Below are positions 26,793 through 36,667 of a DNA stretch of 54,857 nt, one piece after another (the first letter of the stretch is position 1; every line of letters begins with the position of its first letter). Location: assembly GCA_012522585.1 (NCBI GenBank), contig JAAYKD010000074.1:1-54857 (forward strand), in the 5' to 3' direction. A program made the position numbers and the translations under genes. The notes under the pieces were generated by a model. That model worked only from the letters and a program-made list of their open reading frames with translations, was not told where the DNA came from and did not search any database. This DNA comes from Bacillota bacterium (lineage in GTDB: Bacteria > Bacillota > JAAYKD01).

Positions 26793-26865
26793 TTTGGCCC
26801 TCCTTAAAGGTTTTTTATTTTCTCCATAGAAATAATATAGACGAATACTTGAAAGGAGCAAAACA

Positions 26866-27804
26866 ATGAATATACTATCCTATCATCCCTTTACCCCAGA
26901 ACAGATGAAAAGACTTGAAGCTTTGCCATTGGCCAGCCTTCGAATAGTTTCGCCAAAAGAAGACGCCACTCCTTTTCTTGAGAAAGCCCAAGTTGTCTTT
27001 TCCGGCTCAGCTTTAAGAGAAGAAGTTTTAGCCCAAATGCCCCAACTAAAATGGTTACAAGTATCCAGTGCCGGGGTCAACCACCTGCCTCTGGCTAGTT
27101 TAGAAAAAAGAGAGATCACCCTGACAAATGTCCGTGGCATGCACGGTGACTGTATCTCAGAATATATCATCGCCATGATGTTCGCCTTGAGCCGTCATCT
27201 TCCCGCCATGTTAAAAAACCAAGAGGCCAAAAAATGGGAACGAATCGGTCAAGGTATGCTCAAAGGAAAAACCTTAGGCATCATCGGTTTAGGTGGTATC
27301 GGCTTGGTACTGGCTAAAAAAGCTAAAGATCTGGAGATGCAGGTTTTAGGTTTACGCAACAGCGACAAGCCGGCAGCCCATGTTGATAAAATCTATCAAA
27401 ATAAAGACTTACATGAGTTTTTAGGCCAATCTGATTATGTGGCCCTTTGCTGCCCTTTGACTCCGGAAACCACCAATCTGATCGGTTCAGAGGAATTGGC
27501 TGCTATGAAAGAAAGCGCTTTCCTGATCAATATTGCCAGAGGCCGAGTCGTCGATGAACCCGCTTTGATTAAAGCACTGGATAAAAGAATTATCGCCGGA
27601 GCGGCTTTAGACGTTTTCTGGCAAGAACCTCTCCCGGAAGACAGTCCTTTGTGGAATCTGGACAATGTCATTTTAACCCCTCACATAGCCGGTGATATGA
27701 TCGATTACACAGAGAGAGCTGCTAATATTTTTATCGATAATTTGGAAAAATACTTGAATGGTCAACCTTTACACGGCCAAGTCGACTATAAACTGGGATA
27801 TTAA
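26866..27804 (+). CDS. D-isomer-specific 2-hydroxyacid dehydrogenase
   Basis: NAD-dependent oxidoreductase interconverting 2-oxoacids and D-2-hydroxyacids. The 312-residue protein has the Rossmann loop GLGGIGLVLAKKA, then the catalytic Arg in NIARGRVVDEPAL, Glu in FWQEPLPEDSPLW and His in LTPHIAGD. Which acid it uses (glycerate, lactate, phosphoglycerate or branched acids) cannot be told; it is shorter than typical SerA and lacks an ACT domain. ATG start with GAAAGGAG upstream. Single gene on the plus strand, divergent from the M42 peptidase and ending at its own terminator. Confidence 0.93.
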   Translation: MNILSYHPFTPEQMKRLEALPLASLRIVSPKEDATPFLEKAQVVFSGSALREEVLAQMPQLKWLQVSSAGVNHLPLASLEKREITLTNVRGMHGDCISEYIIAMMFALSRHLPAMLKNQEAKKWERIGQGMLKGKTLGIIGLGGIGLVLAKKAKDLEMQVLGLRNSDKPAAHVDKIYQNKDLHEFLGQSDYVALCCPLTPETTNLIGSEELAAMKESAFLINIARGRVVDEPALIKALDKRIIAGAALDVFWQEPLPEDSPLWNLDNVILTPHIAGDMIDYTERAANIFIDNLEKYLNGQPLHGQVDYKLGY

Positions 27805-27862
27805 GAGCTCTGGCGAGCGTCAATGCTGTAACCCTTTGAACTTGACAACCACAACAAAACCC

Positions 27863-27906
27863 AAAACACCTGTCAGGCATTTCGCTTAACAGGTGTTTTC
27901 TTTTTG
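27863..27906. terminator. Terminator shared by the dehydrogenase and pyk
   Basis: AAAACACCTGT (27863-27873) pairs with ACAGGTGTTTT (27889-27899), followed by CTTTTTG on the plus strand. The convergent pyk gene ends at 27907, so the stem may serve both strands. Confidence 0.85.
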
Positions 27907-29658
27907 TTAATTATTCTTTCTGACTCGGCCCCGATAGATTCTGCCATAACGGTCAAGGGTGATCTCCTGTCCTGTCTTGAGAATGGAGGTGATATTGTTG
28001 ACCCCAACCATGACAGGTATATTCAAGCTGAGTCCGTAGATAACAGCCGGAGAAGTCAAGCCTCCCTCTTCAGTGATCAGCCCACTGGCCTTTTGCACTG
28101 CTTGAGCGAATTCAGAGTCCAGAGTCTTAGTGATCAGGATATCCCCCTGATTCATCTGCAGATCAGCTTCTTCCGGGCTTAAAGCCACAACTGCTCGGCC
28201 AAAAACCGATTTCTTACCTACAGATGTTCCTTCTGCTAAAATGTCACCTACGGTGATGATCTGCATCATATTGGTGCTGCCCGGAACCCCTGCTCTGATT
28301 CCTGAAGTCAGCAGGACTAAATCTCCATTGGAAATCAAATCAGCTTCCAAAGCGGCAGCCACTGATTCACTGACCATGGTATCAGTATCCTGATTGTGCG
28401 GGCTGACCAAAGGATTGACACCCCAGAGCAAGCACAATTGATTGGCTATAAGCTCATCGTGGGTAACAGCTATAATCCTTGCTAAAGGACGATATTTTGC
28501 TACCATCCGAGCGGTCGTGCCAGTACTGGTAGCGGTGATGATGGCATCAGCTTGTAAGGTCTCAGCACTTTGGCAAACAGCTTGGCTGATCGCATCGGTC
28601 AAAGTAACTTCAGGAACAATCCTTCTGTGGTGAGCTTTATTTCTGACCCAAGTTTCTTCTGTATAGAGAGCTATGCGCGCCATGGTTTCCACAGCTTCCA
28701 CGGGGTAAATCCCGCTGGCTGTCTCTCCTGAGAGCATGATAGCATCGGTTCCATCCAAAATAGCATTGGCTATATCGCTGGCTTCCGCTCTGGTCGGGCG
28801 AGGATTGCGAATCATGGAATCCAGCATCTGAGTGGCGGTTATGACGGGTATTGCCTTCTGATTACATTTTCTGATCATCTCTTTTTGGGCCATGGGAACT
28901 TGTTCAGGTTCAACTTCCACACCTAAGTCTCCCCTGGCTACCATCATAGCATCGACAACATTTAAAATTTCGTCTAAATTATCCAGACCTTCCTGGCTTT
29001 CAATTTTGGCTATGATCTTCTGTCTGCCACCAAATTCCTCGATGACCTTTCTGATTTCCAAAACATCTTCAGCTTTGCGAATAAAGGAAGCTGCTATAAA
29101 ATCCAATTCATGCTCGACGGCAAAGCGGATATCCTCCACATCCTTAGGGTTTAAAGCCGGGATAGATATTTTGGCTCCGGGCAGATTGACCTTCTTGCGG
29201 TCGGAGAGCTCGCCATTATTTAAGACTTGACAGACAATATCGGTTTCATCGACTATTTCTAGCACCCTCATGCTCATATTGCCATCGTCTAAAAGAACGG
29301 TGCTGCCTATTTCCACCTCTTGTGGAAGGGCATCGTATTCTACCTGAACTATCTTCTGATCACCCAAAACCGGACGGGTAGTCAAAGTAAAAATATCTCC
29401 CGAATTCAGAGAAATCTTACCTTCTTTGAATTTACCGATTCGAATTTCCGGCCCCTTATTATCCAAAATTATAGGTATGCGCAAACCCAGTTCTGCAGCT
29501 GCTTCTCTGAGCATCTCGATTCTGCCAAGGTGCTCTTGATGACTGCCATGGGAAAAATTCAGGCGAACCAAATTAGCGCCGGCTTGCAAAAGCCCCTTCA
29601 TGATTTCTAAATCTTTAATAGCGGGTCCTAAAGTTATAATTATTTTAGTTTTCCTCAT
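27907..29658 (-). CDS. pyk: Pyruvate kinase with C-terminal PEP-utiliser domain
   Basis: Transfers phosphate from phosphoenolpyruvate to ADP. The 583-residue protein has the Pyk barrel (TKIIITLGPA, NFSHGSHQEH, DNKGPEIRIG, IIAKIESQEGLDN, MVARGDLGVEV, TATQMLDSMIRNPRPTRAE), the regulatory C domain, and then about 100 residues of a PEP-utiliser swivelling domain (GLTSPAVIYGLSLNIPVMVG). This extra domain is typical of Bacillus and clostridial enzymes. The N-terminal motif usually KIVCTIGPAS reads KIIITLGPAI. ATG start. No pfkA is next to it, unlike many Firmicutes; the neighbours are proS and the dehydrogenase. Confidence 0.97.
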   Translation of the reverse strand: MRKTKIIITLGPAIKDLEIMKGLLQAGANLVRLNFSHGSHQEHLGRIEMLREAAAELGLRIPIILDNKGPEIRIGKFKEGKISLNSGDIFTLTTRPVLGDQKIVQVEYDALPQEVEIGSTVLLDDGNMSMRVLEIVDETDIVCQVLNNGELSDRKKVNLPGAKISIPALNPKDVEDIRFAVEHELDFIAASFIRKAEDVLEIRKVIEEFGGRQKIIAKIESQEGLDNLDEILNVVDAMMVARGDLGVEVEPEQVPMAQKEMIRKCNQKAIPVITATQMLDSMIRNPRPTRAEASDIANAILDGTDAIMLSGETASGIYPVEAVETMARIALYTEETWVRNKAHHRRIVPEVTLTDAISQAVCQSAETLQADAIITATSTGTTARMVAKYRPLARIIAVTHDELIANQLCLLWGVNPLVSPHNQDTDTMVSESVAAALEADLISNGDLVLLTSGIRAGVPGSTNMMQIITVGDILAEGTSVGKKSVFGRAVVALSPEEADLQMNQGDILITKTLDSEFAQAVQKASGLITEEGGLTSPAVIYGLSLNIPVMVGVNNITSILKTGQEITLDRYGRIYRGRVRKNN

Positions 29659-29751
29659 ACTAAACCTCTCTTTCTGTTTAGTTTTTTATTTTTATTATCT
29701 TTCAACACTAACCATTATACACGTAAAATCACCTATATGACAAGTGTTAAA

Positions 29752-29812
29752 AAACTCCTTTCTAACTCAGCTTTTAAATAGTTTAAGCTAAATCAGAAAG
29801 GAGTTTGTTTTT
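29752..29812. terminator. Terminator after proS
   Basis: AAACTCCTTTCT (29752-29763) pairs with AGAAAGGAGTTT (29795-29806) with an inner AGCTT/AAGCT stem. Both strands end in T runs (GTTTTTTT on plus, TTTTTT on minus). It follows the proS stop on the minus strand and separates it from the pyk promoter region. Confidence 0.88.
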
Positions 29813-29819
29813 TTAAAGT

Positions 29820-31529
29820 CTATTCTTCAAATTTTAAAGCTTCAGCTATCAATGTTTGAACTCTGTTCAGAATTGAATCGGCTTCTATTTTCTCACTCTC
29901 AGCTTTGCTGCGCTCTTTCAATTCGATTAAGCCTTCGTTCAAATTACGTTTGGAAACAACTAAACGAATGGGCAAACCGATTAAATCGGCATCGTTGAAC
30001 TTGACTCCAGGCCTCAGATCACGGTCATCATAGAGAACTTCTACCCCGGCATCTTTTAACTCCTGGTAGAGCTCATCAGCTCGAGCAATAACCTCTTCAT
30101 CCTTGCCCACGCTACATAAATAAACATGGTAAGGAGCCACACTCATCGGCCAGATAATGCCATACTGATCATTGTATTCTTCGATTACACAGGAAAGCAT
30201 GCGGCCTAAGCCAATACCATAACAGCCCATATCCATGGGTCTGAGCTCCCCTTTTTCATCGAGGAAAACAGCCTTCATAGAGGCGGAATATTGAGTCCCC
30301 AGTTTGAAAATATTGCCCACTTCCACGCCTCTTTGCTCTTTTAGAGGTGTCTGGCACTGAGGACAGAGAGCGCCTTCTTCGACTAATTCAAAATCAAAGG
30401 GGCCTTCACCTGTAAAATCACGATTCAATTGAGCGTTTTGGTAATGATAGCCTTCTTGATTGGCTCCAATTATCCAATTTTCTGAATTATAAACGGAGCG
30501 ATCCAAGAGCACTCTGATTTTCTGACCTTTGGGAGAAGCGTATCCTGCAACGATACCAGCTGCTTCCAGCTCTTCTTCAGTGGCCATGCGAATATTCGGG
30601 TCATCCAAGATTTTCTTTAATTTCAGCTCATTCAGCTCTAAATCCCCTTGGATAGCAACCATGACGATCTCTTCATTGCTCACATAGAAAAGGGCTTTTA
30701 AACAGTCATGCTCTTCGGCCTTGAAGAAATCTGCCACTTCTTTAATGCTCTTGCAACCGGGAGTGGCAACTTTTTCCAAATCTCCTGCAATTTGTTCTTC
30801 TCTTTTTTCTAAATGAGATTGGGCTACTTCCTGATTGGCAGCATAATCACAATTGGGACAGAGGATCAACCTGTCCTCGCCAATTGGGGTCACATACATG
30901 AATTCATGGGAGACCTTGCCTCCGATATTGCCGTTATCCGATTCAACGGAAAGAACATCGAGACCGGCTCTTTTAAAAATTCTAAAGTAAGCCGCCATCA
31001 CATCTTCATAATAAACATCTAAATCGGCTTCATCTACATGGAAGCTATAACCATCTTTCATGTAAAACTCTCTGACTCTGATCAATCCACCACGGGAGCG
31101 GGGCTCATCTCTGAACTTCAACTGAATCTGATAAAGAGCCAAAGGCAATTGGCGATAGCTGTTGATCTCATTGCGAACCAGCTCTGTTACCGCTTCTTCA
31201 TGGGTGATGGCCAAAACCATATCACGGCCACTCCGATCTTTAAAGCGGGCCATCTCAGAACCAACTGAATACCAGCGTCCTGATTCCTGCCAAAGTTCAG
31301 CAGGTTGAACCACCGGCATGTTGATTTCCTGCATTCCAACAGCTTCCATTTCTAAGCGCAAGATATCCTGAATTTTTTTCATTGAACGCCATGCCAATGG
31401 ATTGTATTGATAAATGCCAGAGGCCAATTTTCTGACCAAACCGGCCCTAAGCAAGAGCTTGTGACTGATAATTTCAGCTTCCGCAGGCACTTCACGTATA
31501 GTTCTTCCGAACAGTCGAGACATTTTCAT
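29820..31529 (-). CDS. proS: Prolyl-tRNA synthetase (bacterial long type)
   Basis: Charges tRNA-Pro. The 569-residue class II synthetase has the bacterial long architecture. The N-terminal catalytic core shows RLFGRTIREVPAEAEI, motif 2 around KFRDEPRSRGGLIRVREF, and MKDGYSFH. The INS editing-like insertion spans about residues 225-390. Motif 3 is DMGCYGIGLGRMLSC, and the C-terminal anticodon-binding domain has LYDDRDLRPGVKFNDADLIG (cited in part). ATG start with AAAGGGG upstream. Only 70 bases separate it from the gene behind, leaving no room for a T-box leader. Confidence 0.97.
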   Translation of the reverse strand: MKMSRLFGRTIREVPAEAEIISHKLLLRAGLVRKLASGIYQYNPLAWRSMKKIQDILRLEMEAVGMQEINMPVVQPAELWQESGRWYSVGSEMARFKDRSGRDMVLAITHEEAVTELVRNEINSYRQLPLALYQIQLKFRDEPRSRGGLIRVREFYMKDGYSFHVDEADLDVYYEDVMAAYFRIFKRAGLDVLSVESDNGNIGGKVSHEFMYVTPIGEDRLILCPNCDYAANQEVAQSHLEKREEQIAGDLEKVATPGCKSIKEVADFFKAEEHDCLKALFYVSNEEIVMVAIQGDLELNELKLKKILDDPNIRMATEEELEAAGIVAGYASPKGQKIRVLLDRSVYNSENWIIGANQEGYHYQNAQLNRDFTGEGPFDFELVEEGALCPQCQTPLKEQRGVEVGNIFKLGTQYSASMKAVFLDEKGELRPMDMGCYGIGLGRMLSCVIEEYNDQYGIIWPMSVAPYHVYLCSVGKDEEVIARADELYQELKDAGVEVLYDDRDLRPGVKFNDADLIGLPIRLVVSKRNLNEGLIELKERSKAESEKIEADSILNRVQTLIAEALKFEE

Positions 31530-31599
31530 AAATAAACCCCTTTATATAGACTATAAATTCTTCATCTTAAATGCTTGCTAACGAATGATAAGAAAGTTT

Positions 31600-32235
31600 T
31601 TAACCCAATTGAGCTTTGGCCATGATCTCTGCTTGCAAGAGCAATTGGTCGGCTTCTTTGGCTATTTTTTCGCTGAGCTCAAGATACTCGTCAATTTCTT
31701 CTTGGTCTTTTAAGCCGCTTAAATTTATTTTTACATTGGCTAAAGCTCCCTTACAGCCGGCCTGGGCCAAGTGAGCTGCAACCAAACCATCGCTAAAAGT
31801 ATTTTGATTTCCTTTTTCCATAGCAATGAAACTTAGTTTGATAACTTCCAAGGCTAGAAGAGCCGTGTTTTTTGGTGTTTCGATGGCTATTCTTGTACTT
31901 TTTAAAATTTCCTCAGCTCTGGTCTTCTTCTCCTGATCAGTCTTTCTGGGCAGTTTAAAGGCTGACATGACCAACTCGTAAGCTTTGGTATCCTCATCGA
32001 TTAGATTCATAGCTTGCAGTCTGAGCTTTTTAGTTGTAGCCAGCAATTCCTCCATCTCGGCAGCCACATCAGCGTATCTTTTGCGCCCAACAGTTAAATT
32101 GGCTACCATTTCGATCAGAGCTGCTCCATTGGCTACAGCCTGAGCAGAAGCCGAGCCTCCACCGGGCGCTGGTTCAGATGAGGCTAATTTTTCAATAAAT
32201 TCCTCTTGAGTTAAATGTAAAAGACTATTCTTCAT
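31600..32235 (-). CDS. fchA: Formiminotetrahydrofolate cyclodeaminase-type protein
   Basis: The 211-residue helical protein matches the FTCD_C / FchA family that converts formimino-THF or methenyl-THF within one-carbon and histidine metabolism. Visible features are SSEPAPGGGSASAQAVANGAAL at the N-terminus (in part), LTVGRKRYADV, and SDGLVAAHLAQAGCKGALANV. Its start overlaps the ftsH stop by 11 bases, so it is translated with the tilS-hpt-ftsH unit. Whether it acts as cyclodeaminase or cyclohydrolase cannot be told from sequence. Confidence 0.9.
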   Translation of the reverse strand: MKNSLLHLTQEEFIEKLASSEPAPGGGSASAQAVANGAALIEMVANLTVGRKRYADVAAEMEELLATTKKLRLQAMNLIDEDTKAYELVMSAFKLPRKTDQEKKTRAEEILKSTRIAIETPKNTALLALEVIKLSFIAMEKGNQNTFSDGLVAAHLAQAGCKGALANVKINLSGLKDQEEIDEYLELSEKIAKEADQLLLQAEIMAKAQLG

Positions 32236-34063
32236 CCTGTAAAACCTCCAGATCTTGATTAAGATTATTTAAATCAGCAAAGAGCGCTCTCAATTCGTCG
32301 CCTTTAACCGTTTCTTTGACTAGAAGAAGGTTAGCTAAGGCATCCAGATGCCGTCTGTGCTCCTTGAGAATCTCTGTAGCCTGTTGATAACCCGTGTTGA
32401 TGACCTTGGCTACCTCTGTGTCGATTAGATGGGCTGTTTCTGGACTATAGGTGCGTCCTTGAGCTAATGAACGACCTAAAAAGACTTCATTTTGCCCGCT
32501 GCTATAATTGACCGGACCCAACTTTTCGCTCATACCAAATTCTGTGACCAGCTTATATGCCAGATCAGTAACCCTTTCCAGATCATTGGTTGCACCGGTG
32601 GAAACTTCATCGAAGACCAGCTCTTCAGCTGCCCTTCCTCCCAGCGCATAGGAGATGGTGTTGAGTATATCCTTTTTGGTGTGATAGTAGCGGTCCTCTT
32701 CAGGTAAAACAGCGGTAAAGCCTCCGGCTCTTCCCCGAGGCACGATGGTGACAGTGTGGACAGGATCAAAATCAGGAAGAACATGAGCAACTACAGCATG
32801 ACCTGCTTCGTGAAAAGCGCTCAGCCTTTTTTCTTTTTCACTGACTACCTTTGATTTTTTAGCCGGTCCGGCCATCACCCGATGAATGGCTTCTTCCAAT
32901 TCGGTCATATCGATTTTGTCCTTAGATTTTCGGGCTGAAAGCAAAGCAGCTTCGTTGACCAAGTTTTCCAAATCAGCAGCGGTAAAGCCCGGTGTCGCTT
33001 TGGCTAAGGACAAAAGATCAATCTCATCCTCTAAGGGCTTACCTCTTATATGAACGTTTAAGATGGCTTCTCTTTCTCTGACGTCAGGGCGATCGACAAA
33101 GACCTGGCGATCAAAACGTCCGGGACGGAGCAAAGCCGGGTCTAAAATATCCGGTCTGTTGGTGGCAGCTAAGATGATAATACCTTCGTTAACCTCAAAG
33201 CCGTCCATCTCGACTAAAAGTTGATTCAGGGTCTGTTCTCGTTCGTCGTGGCCGCCCCCTAAACCGGCTCCTCTTTGTCTGCCTACAGCGTCAATTTCAT
33301 CGATAAAAACGATGCAAGGAGAGCTTTTCTTGGCATTTTCAAAGAGGTCTCGGACTCTGGATGCACCTACCCCGACAAACATTTCAACAAAATCAGAACC
33401 ACTGATACTGAAAAAGGGCACTCCTGCTTCACCGGCTACGGCTTTTGCCATATAGGTTTTTCCGGTCCCGGGAGGACCGACTAAGAGGATTCCCTTGGGT
33501 ATCCTGGCTCCCATTCTCAAAAATCGTTTGGGGAATTTTAAAAATTCAACAACTTCAGTCAATTCTTCTTTGACTTCTTCGTAACCGGCAACATCGTCAA
33601 AAGTCACCTTTTTTTCCGATTCTTGTTGCATTCTAGCCCTACTCTTGCCAAAGGACATGACCTTTGTGTTGCTGCCAGCTCCTCCTTGTTGCATGACGAA
33701 AAACCAAAAGAACATGAACAAAGCGAACATGAATAATGTACTCAACAAGCTGGTCCACCAAGGTGGTTCAGGTGGCAGGGCAATTTTAAATTTGTCGGTG
33801 CTCTTTAATAGAAGCTGACTGATGTGGGATTTTTCCGATTCAGGGATAATCGTGCTAAATGAACGACCGTCTGCTAAAACTCCTTCGACTTTCTGATCGA
33901 CTAAAAGTGCTTCCTGAATATCCTGCTTTTCTAAATGTTGATAGAACTCGCTATAGTCCAAGTCAACAACCGCCGTACCATTGGGCTGAAAAAAGCTAGT
34001 CGAAGCTAAGATGATCAGAGCAAACAAAAGAATTATAGCAGTGGTAGGGAATTTTCGTTTCAA
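32225..34063 (-). CDS. ftsH: ATP-dependent zinc metalloprotease FtsH
   Basis: Membrane-bound AAA+ protease that degrades misfolded and short-lived regulatory proteins. The 612-residue protein has two membrane segments (about residues 7-25 and 105-127) flanking an extracytoplasmic domain, Walker A GPPGTGKT near 196, Walker [11 protein letters not shown], the second region of homology [21 protein letters not shown] (in part), and the zinc site HEAGH near 416. ATG start with GAAAGG upstream. The gene order tilS-hpt-ftsH is the standard Firmicutes arrangement. Confidence 0.97.
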   Translation of the reverse strand: MKRKFPTTAIILLFALIILASTSFFQPNGTAVVDLDYSEFYQHLEKQDIQEALLVDQKVEGVLADGRSFSTIIPESEKSHISQLLLKSTDKFKIALPPEPPWWTSLLSTLFMFALFMFFWFFVMQQGGAGSNTKVMSFGKSRARMQQESEKKVTFDDVAGYEEVKEELTEVVEFLKFPKRFLRMGARIPKGILLVGPPGTGKTYMAKAVAGEAGVPFFSISGSDFVEMFVGVGASRVRDLFENAKKSSPCIVFIDEIDAVGRQRGAGLGGGHDEREQTLNQLLVEMDGFEVNEGIIILAATNRPDILDPALLRPGRFDRQVFVDRPDVREREAILNVHIRGKPLEDEIDLLSLAKATPGFTAADLENLVNEAALLSARKSKDKIDMTELEEAIHRVMAGPAKKSKVVSEKEKRLSAFHEAGHAVVAHVLPDFDPVHTVTIVPRGRAGGFTAVLPEEDRYYHTKKDILNTISYALGGRAAEELVFDEVSTGATNDLERVTDLAYKLVTEFGMSEKLGPVNYSSGQNEVFLGRSLAQGRTYSPETAHLIDTEVAKVINTGYQQATEILKEHRRHLDALANLLLVKETVKGDELRALFADLNNLNQDLEVLQDEE

Positions 34064-34084
34064 ACCTTTTCTCCTTTCTGCCCA

Positions 34085-34642
34085 TCAATTCTCTGTTGAT
34101 TCATAGGCTTCAGGTTTTAAAACACCTATATAAGGCAAATTGCGATAGTGGTCCGCAAAATCCATACCATAACCAACAACAAAATAATCTTCAATCTCAA
34201 AACCAACAAAATCTACCGGCGTTTCGACTTTTCGCCGGGATGGTTTATCGACCAAGGCCACAATGCGAATGGATTTAGGATTTCTTTTGCTCAAAAATGT
34301 TCTCAATCTGGCCAAAGTAGTTCCTGTGTCCACAATATCTTCAACAACCAAAACATGTTTATCGGCTATATCCCGGTCTAAGTCTTTGGTAATTCTCAAA
34401 TTACCTGTACTCTCGGTTCCACTGCCATAGCTGGAGCAACCAAAAAACTCGATGATCGCCGGCTGTTTTATTTTTCTGACTAAATCGGCCATAAAACAAA
34501 AGGATCCATTTAAAACGCCGATTACCACAATTTCCTCGTCTGCGGGATAGAATTCGCTGATTTCCTGGCCTAACTGTGTGACTCTTTCCTGAATTTCTTC
34601 CGCGCTGATGTAGACTCTTTCCACATTTTTTTCCAAGTGCAT
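34085..34642 (-). CDS. hpt: Hypoxanthine phosphoribosyltransferase
   Basis: Purine salvage enzyme producing IMP or GMP from PRPP and base. The 185-residue protein has the PRPP-binding motif VLVVEDIVDTGTTL, GVLNGSFCFMADLVR and VGYGMDFADHYRNLPYIGVL, all typical of bacterial HPRT. ATG start with AAAGGA nine bases upstream. Between tilS and ftsH, as in Bacillus. Confidence 0.96.
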   Translation of the reverse strand: MHLEKNVERVYISAEEIQERVTQLGQEISEFYPADEEIVVIGVLNGSFCFMADLVRKIKQPAIIEFFGCSSYGSGTESTGNLRITKDLDRDIADKHVLVVEDIVDTGTTLARLRTFLSKRNPKSIRIVALVDKPSRRKVETPVDFVGFEIEDYFVVGYGMDFADHYRNLPYIGVLKPEAYESTEN

Positions 34643-34661
34643 GATGATGATCCTTTCGCTT

Positions 34662-36062
34662 TCAATTTTCTAAAACAAAGCTTAAATGATAACATTTTTC
34701 CCTGTCAGCAGGCTGGTAAAGCTGATTACAATAGTGGTCGGGAATCAGAATTATTTTATCTTCCTGAGTCAATAAAGGCATAGACCTACGCCAGGGAATG
34801 GGAACTCTTCTTTCCTGGAAATAGTCGCTGAGTTTTTTGCTCTGATTGCCCTTAATCCTGATTTTATCACCTAGCTGAAAAGTTCTTAAGTCAAATTCGC
34901 TAAAATTTTCCCATAATCTCTGGGAAAATACTCCCCCTCTTTTTCTCTCTTCCCAAGATATTTCCTCTATTTTTAACTGACAGGAAAATTCCGCTAGATC
35001 TCTAAGCCAAGGCAAGTTTTCTCGTTCCGGCAAGGGCCAATTAGGCTTCAGCTTAGGGAGAAATTCTCCTTGTGCAGCTGTCAATAAAAAGAATCTATCA
35101 CAACTGATCATTGCAATAATTCCTTGGGGCAAAGAGAATTGCCAAAAGGAGGGATTTTTATATATTTGGCTTAGAACTTCTTCGATGTGGATAAACTGAA
35201 TGCATTCTTGATTGCCGGCAATTTGATAAAAAGAATTATTTAACCAGCGACTTAAGAGGGATTTTGGCCAATTTTTCATTTTTTGTATCTCAGCAGAAAG
35301 AAAATTAAAAGGATCTGGGCTCAGTTGAACCAACCTTTTTTCTAGCTCATGATTGATGAATTCCTGATCATCGGCTAAAAGTTTTTGCAAGCTTTTAATA
35401 CTCAAATTGATTTTAGGGTTTTCTTTTTCTAAAAAAGGCAAAAGCTCTTGTCTGATCAGACTTCGCTTGTAATAATCAGCGTAATTACTTTCATCCTCAC
35501 AGTAATTTATACAGCTTCTATCCAAAAGCTCCTTGATGTCCCTTTGCCGATAGTCTAACAGAGGTCTGAACAAGAGAGTTTTTTCATTTAAAGCCAGGCC
35601 AGCGGCCAAGGGCAAAAGACCTTGAGGAGAGGTTCCTCTGATCAGGCGCAGAAAGAAGCTCTCCACTTGATCGTCTTGGTGGTGACCTAAAACAAGAGCA
35701 TCGGCATCGATTTTTTCAGCCAGTTCTTGGAAAAAATCATACCTGGCCTGACGCCCGGCAGCTTCTTCCCCTTTCTTCATCAACTTGTTGAGTGCTCTGA
35801 TATCAGCTCTCTCCACGTAAAAATCCAGACCTAAGACTTCAGACCAAGCTCTGACAAATTCTTCTTCCTCGTCGGCTATCTCACTGCGCAAACCATGATT
35901 GAGGTGAGCTACCGACAAAGTCCAATTGAATTCGTCTTTCAGAGCATGCAGGGCTAAAAGTAAAAACATAGAATCTGCTCCACCGGAGACTGCGACTAAA
36001 AGATGTTTGGAATTACCTAATTCTTTGCTTATTTCTTCTTTTCCTAAAAACTTCCTGACCAT
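34662..36062 (-). CDS. tilS: tRNA(Ile)-lysidine synthase TilS
   Basis: Modifies the wobble C of the AUA-reading tRNA-Ile to lysidine. The protein of about 466 residues has the PP-loop AVSGGADSMFLL, AHLNHGLR, ARYDFFQ, LGHHQDDQVESF and the C-terminal substrate-binding domain (LGDKIRIKGNQSKKLSDYF, VPIPW). Start: the frame opens at a GTG (36077) that overlaps its only ribosome site (AAAAGGGGTG), so the ATG at 36062 is preferred; the difference is five residues. mraY and murD in this window use the same GGGGTG arrangement. Confidence 0.93.
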   Translation of the reverse strand: MVRKFLGKEEISKELGNSKHLLVAVSGGADSMFLLLALHALKDEFNWTLSVAHLNHGLRSEIADEEEEFVRAWSEVLGLDFYVERADIRALNKLMKKGEEAAGRQARYDFFQELAEKIDADALVLGHHQDDQVESFFLRLIRGTSPQGLLPLAAGLALNEKTLLFRPLLDYRQRDIKELLDRSCINYCEDESNYADYYKRSLIRQELLPFLEKENPKINLSIKSLQKLLADDQEFINHELEKRLVQLSPDPFNFLSAEIQKMKNWPKSLLSRWLNNSFYQIAGNQECIQFIHIEEVLSQIYKNPSFWQFSLPQGIIAMISCDRFFLLTAAQGEFLPKLKPNWPLPERENLPWLRDLAEFSCQLKIEEISWEERKRGGVFSQRLWENFSEFDLRTFQLGDKIRIKGNQSKKLSDYFQERRVPIPWRRSMPLLTQEDKIILIPDHYCNQLYQPADREKCYHLSFVLEN

Positions 36063-36194
36063 GTTCTTAAATTTCACCCCTTTTAAAACTTTGCTAGCTA
36101 GATTAAAAATTGACTGATTTTTTCATTTAAATGAGACTCTCTATTAGTAATTGACAAAGTGTAATCTGGCAGCCTAGATTTAATGAGCTGCTCT

Positions 36195-36422
36195 TTAATC
36201 ATCCTGAGATTCAAATATAAGCTTTAATCTCTCTACCTTAGACAATGACTCAAATTCAAAATTCTCGTTACCCCTGGAGAGCCCATCAATCTCGAAGTTA
36301 TGGTAGTACCTAAAAAATATTTCAAGCTCGAGGTTTTGTATTCTTACTGTTGAATTCAACTTGAAATTCTTGACTTGAATTTTTGTCATCTCTGATAGCT
36401 GTTGTAGAATATAAATTCTCAT
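36195..36422 (-). CDS. Doubtful 75-residue ORF built of imperfect 36-base repeats
   Basis: I doubt this is a gene: no ribosome site precedes the ATG at 36422 and I know no homologue. It fills the 445-base gap between tilS and the small membrane protein. Its translation contains four spaced versions of a unit: KNFKLN, QNLELE, HNFEID and ENFEFE, 11-12 residues apart. At DNA level the corresponding codons start at 36249, 36285, 36321 and 36354 on the plus strand, spacing 36, 36 and 33. The repeat is real by inspection; coding is unproven. The rest of the gap is AT-rich with nothing I recognise. Confidence 0.25.
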   Translation of the reverse strand: MRIYILQQLSEMTKIQVKNFKLNSTVRIQNLELEIFFRYYHNFEIDGLSRGNENFEFESLSKVERLKLIFESQDD

Positions 36423-36507
36423 TACTCTAGTTGCAAACCCAATCTCAAAACTCTTGTACCTCTAATGCTGGTTAGAACTTTAAATTCTAGAAACAAATCA
36501 AACAATG

Positions 36508-36633
36508 CTAATCAAAGCGTCCCCATTTGTCAAAAAAGCCTTTTCTATAAAACCAGAAGATTAGCAGAAGACCGATGACAAATGACAATAATGACAAAGG
36601 AAGCATCCAATACAATTCACTGTAATAATCCAT
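36508..36633 (-). CDS. Small single-span membrane protein, 41 residues
   Basis: A short frame with a strong GAGGAGG site six to eight bases before its ATG. It encodes MDYYSELYW, then a hydrophobic span of about residues 10-29 (LPLSLLSFVIGLLLIFWF), then a basic and aromatic tail YRKGFFDKWGRFD. One membrane helix with the positively charged end after it predicts N-out, C-in. It follows the PFOR terminator (36668-36700) on the same strand, so it may depend on read-through or an unseen promoter. No family recognised; the ribosome site and clean membrane pattern support it as real. Confidence 0.65.
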   Translation of the reverse strand: MDYYSELYWMLPLSLLSFVIGLLLIFWFYRKGFFDKWGRFD

Positions 36634-36667
36634 ATTTTAGCCTCCTCGATTACTTCTTACTAAAATA

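Noticed and set aside
31530-31599. T-box leader before prolyl-tRNA synthetase
   Set aside because: Only 70 bases lie between proS and the upstream gene, too short for a T-box, and no T-box motif is seen.
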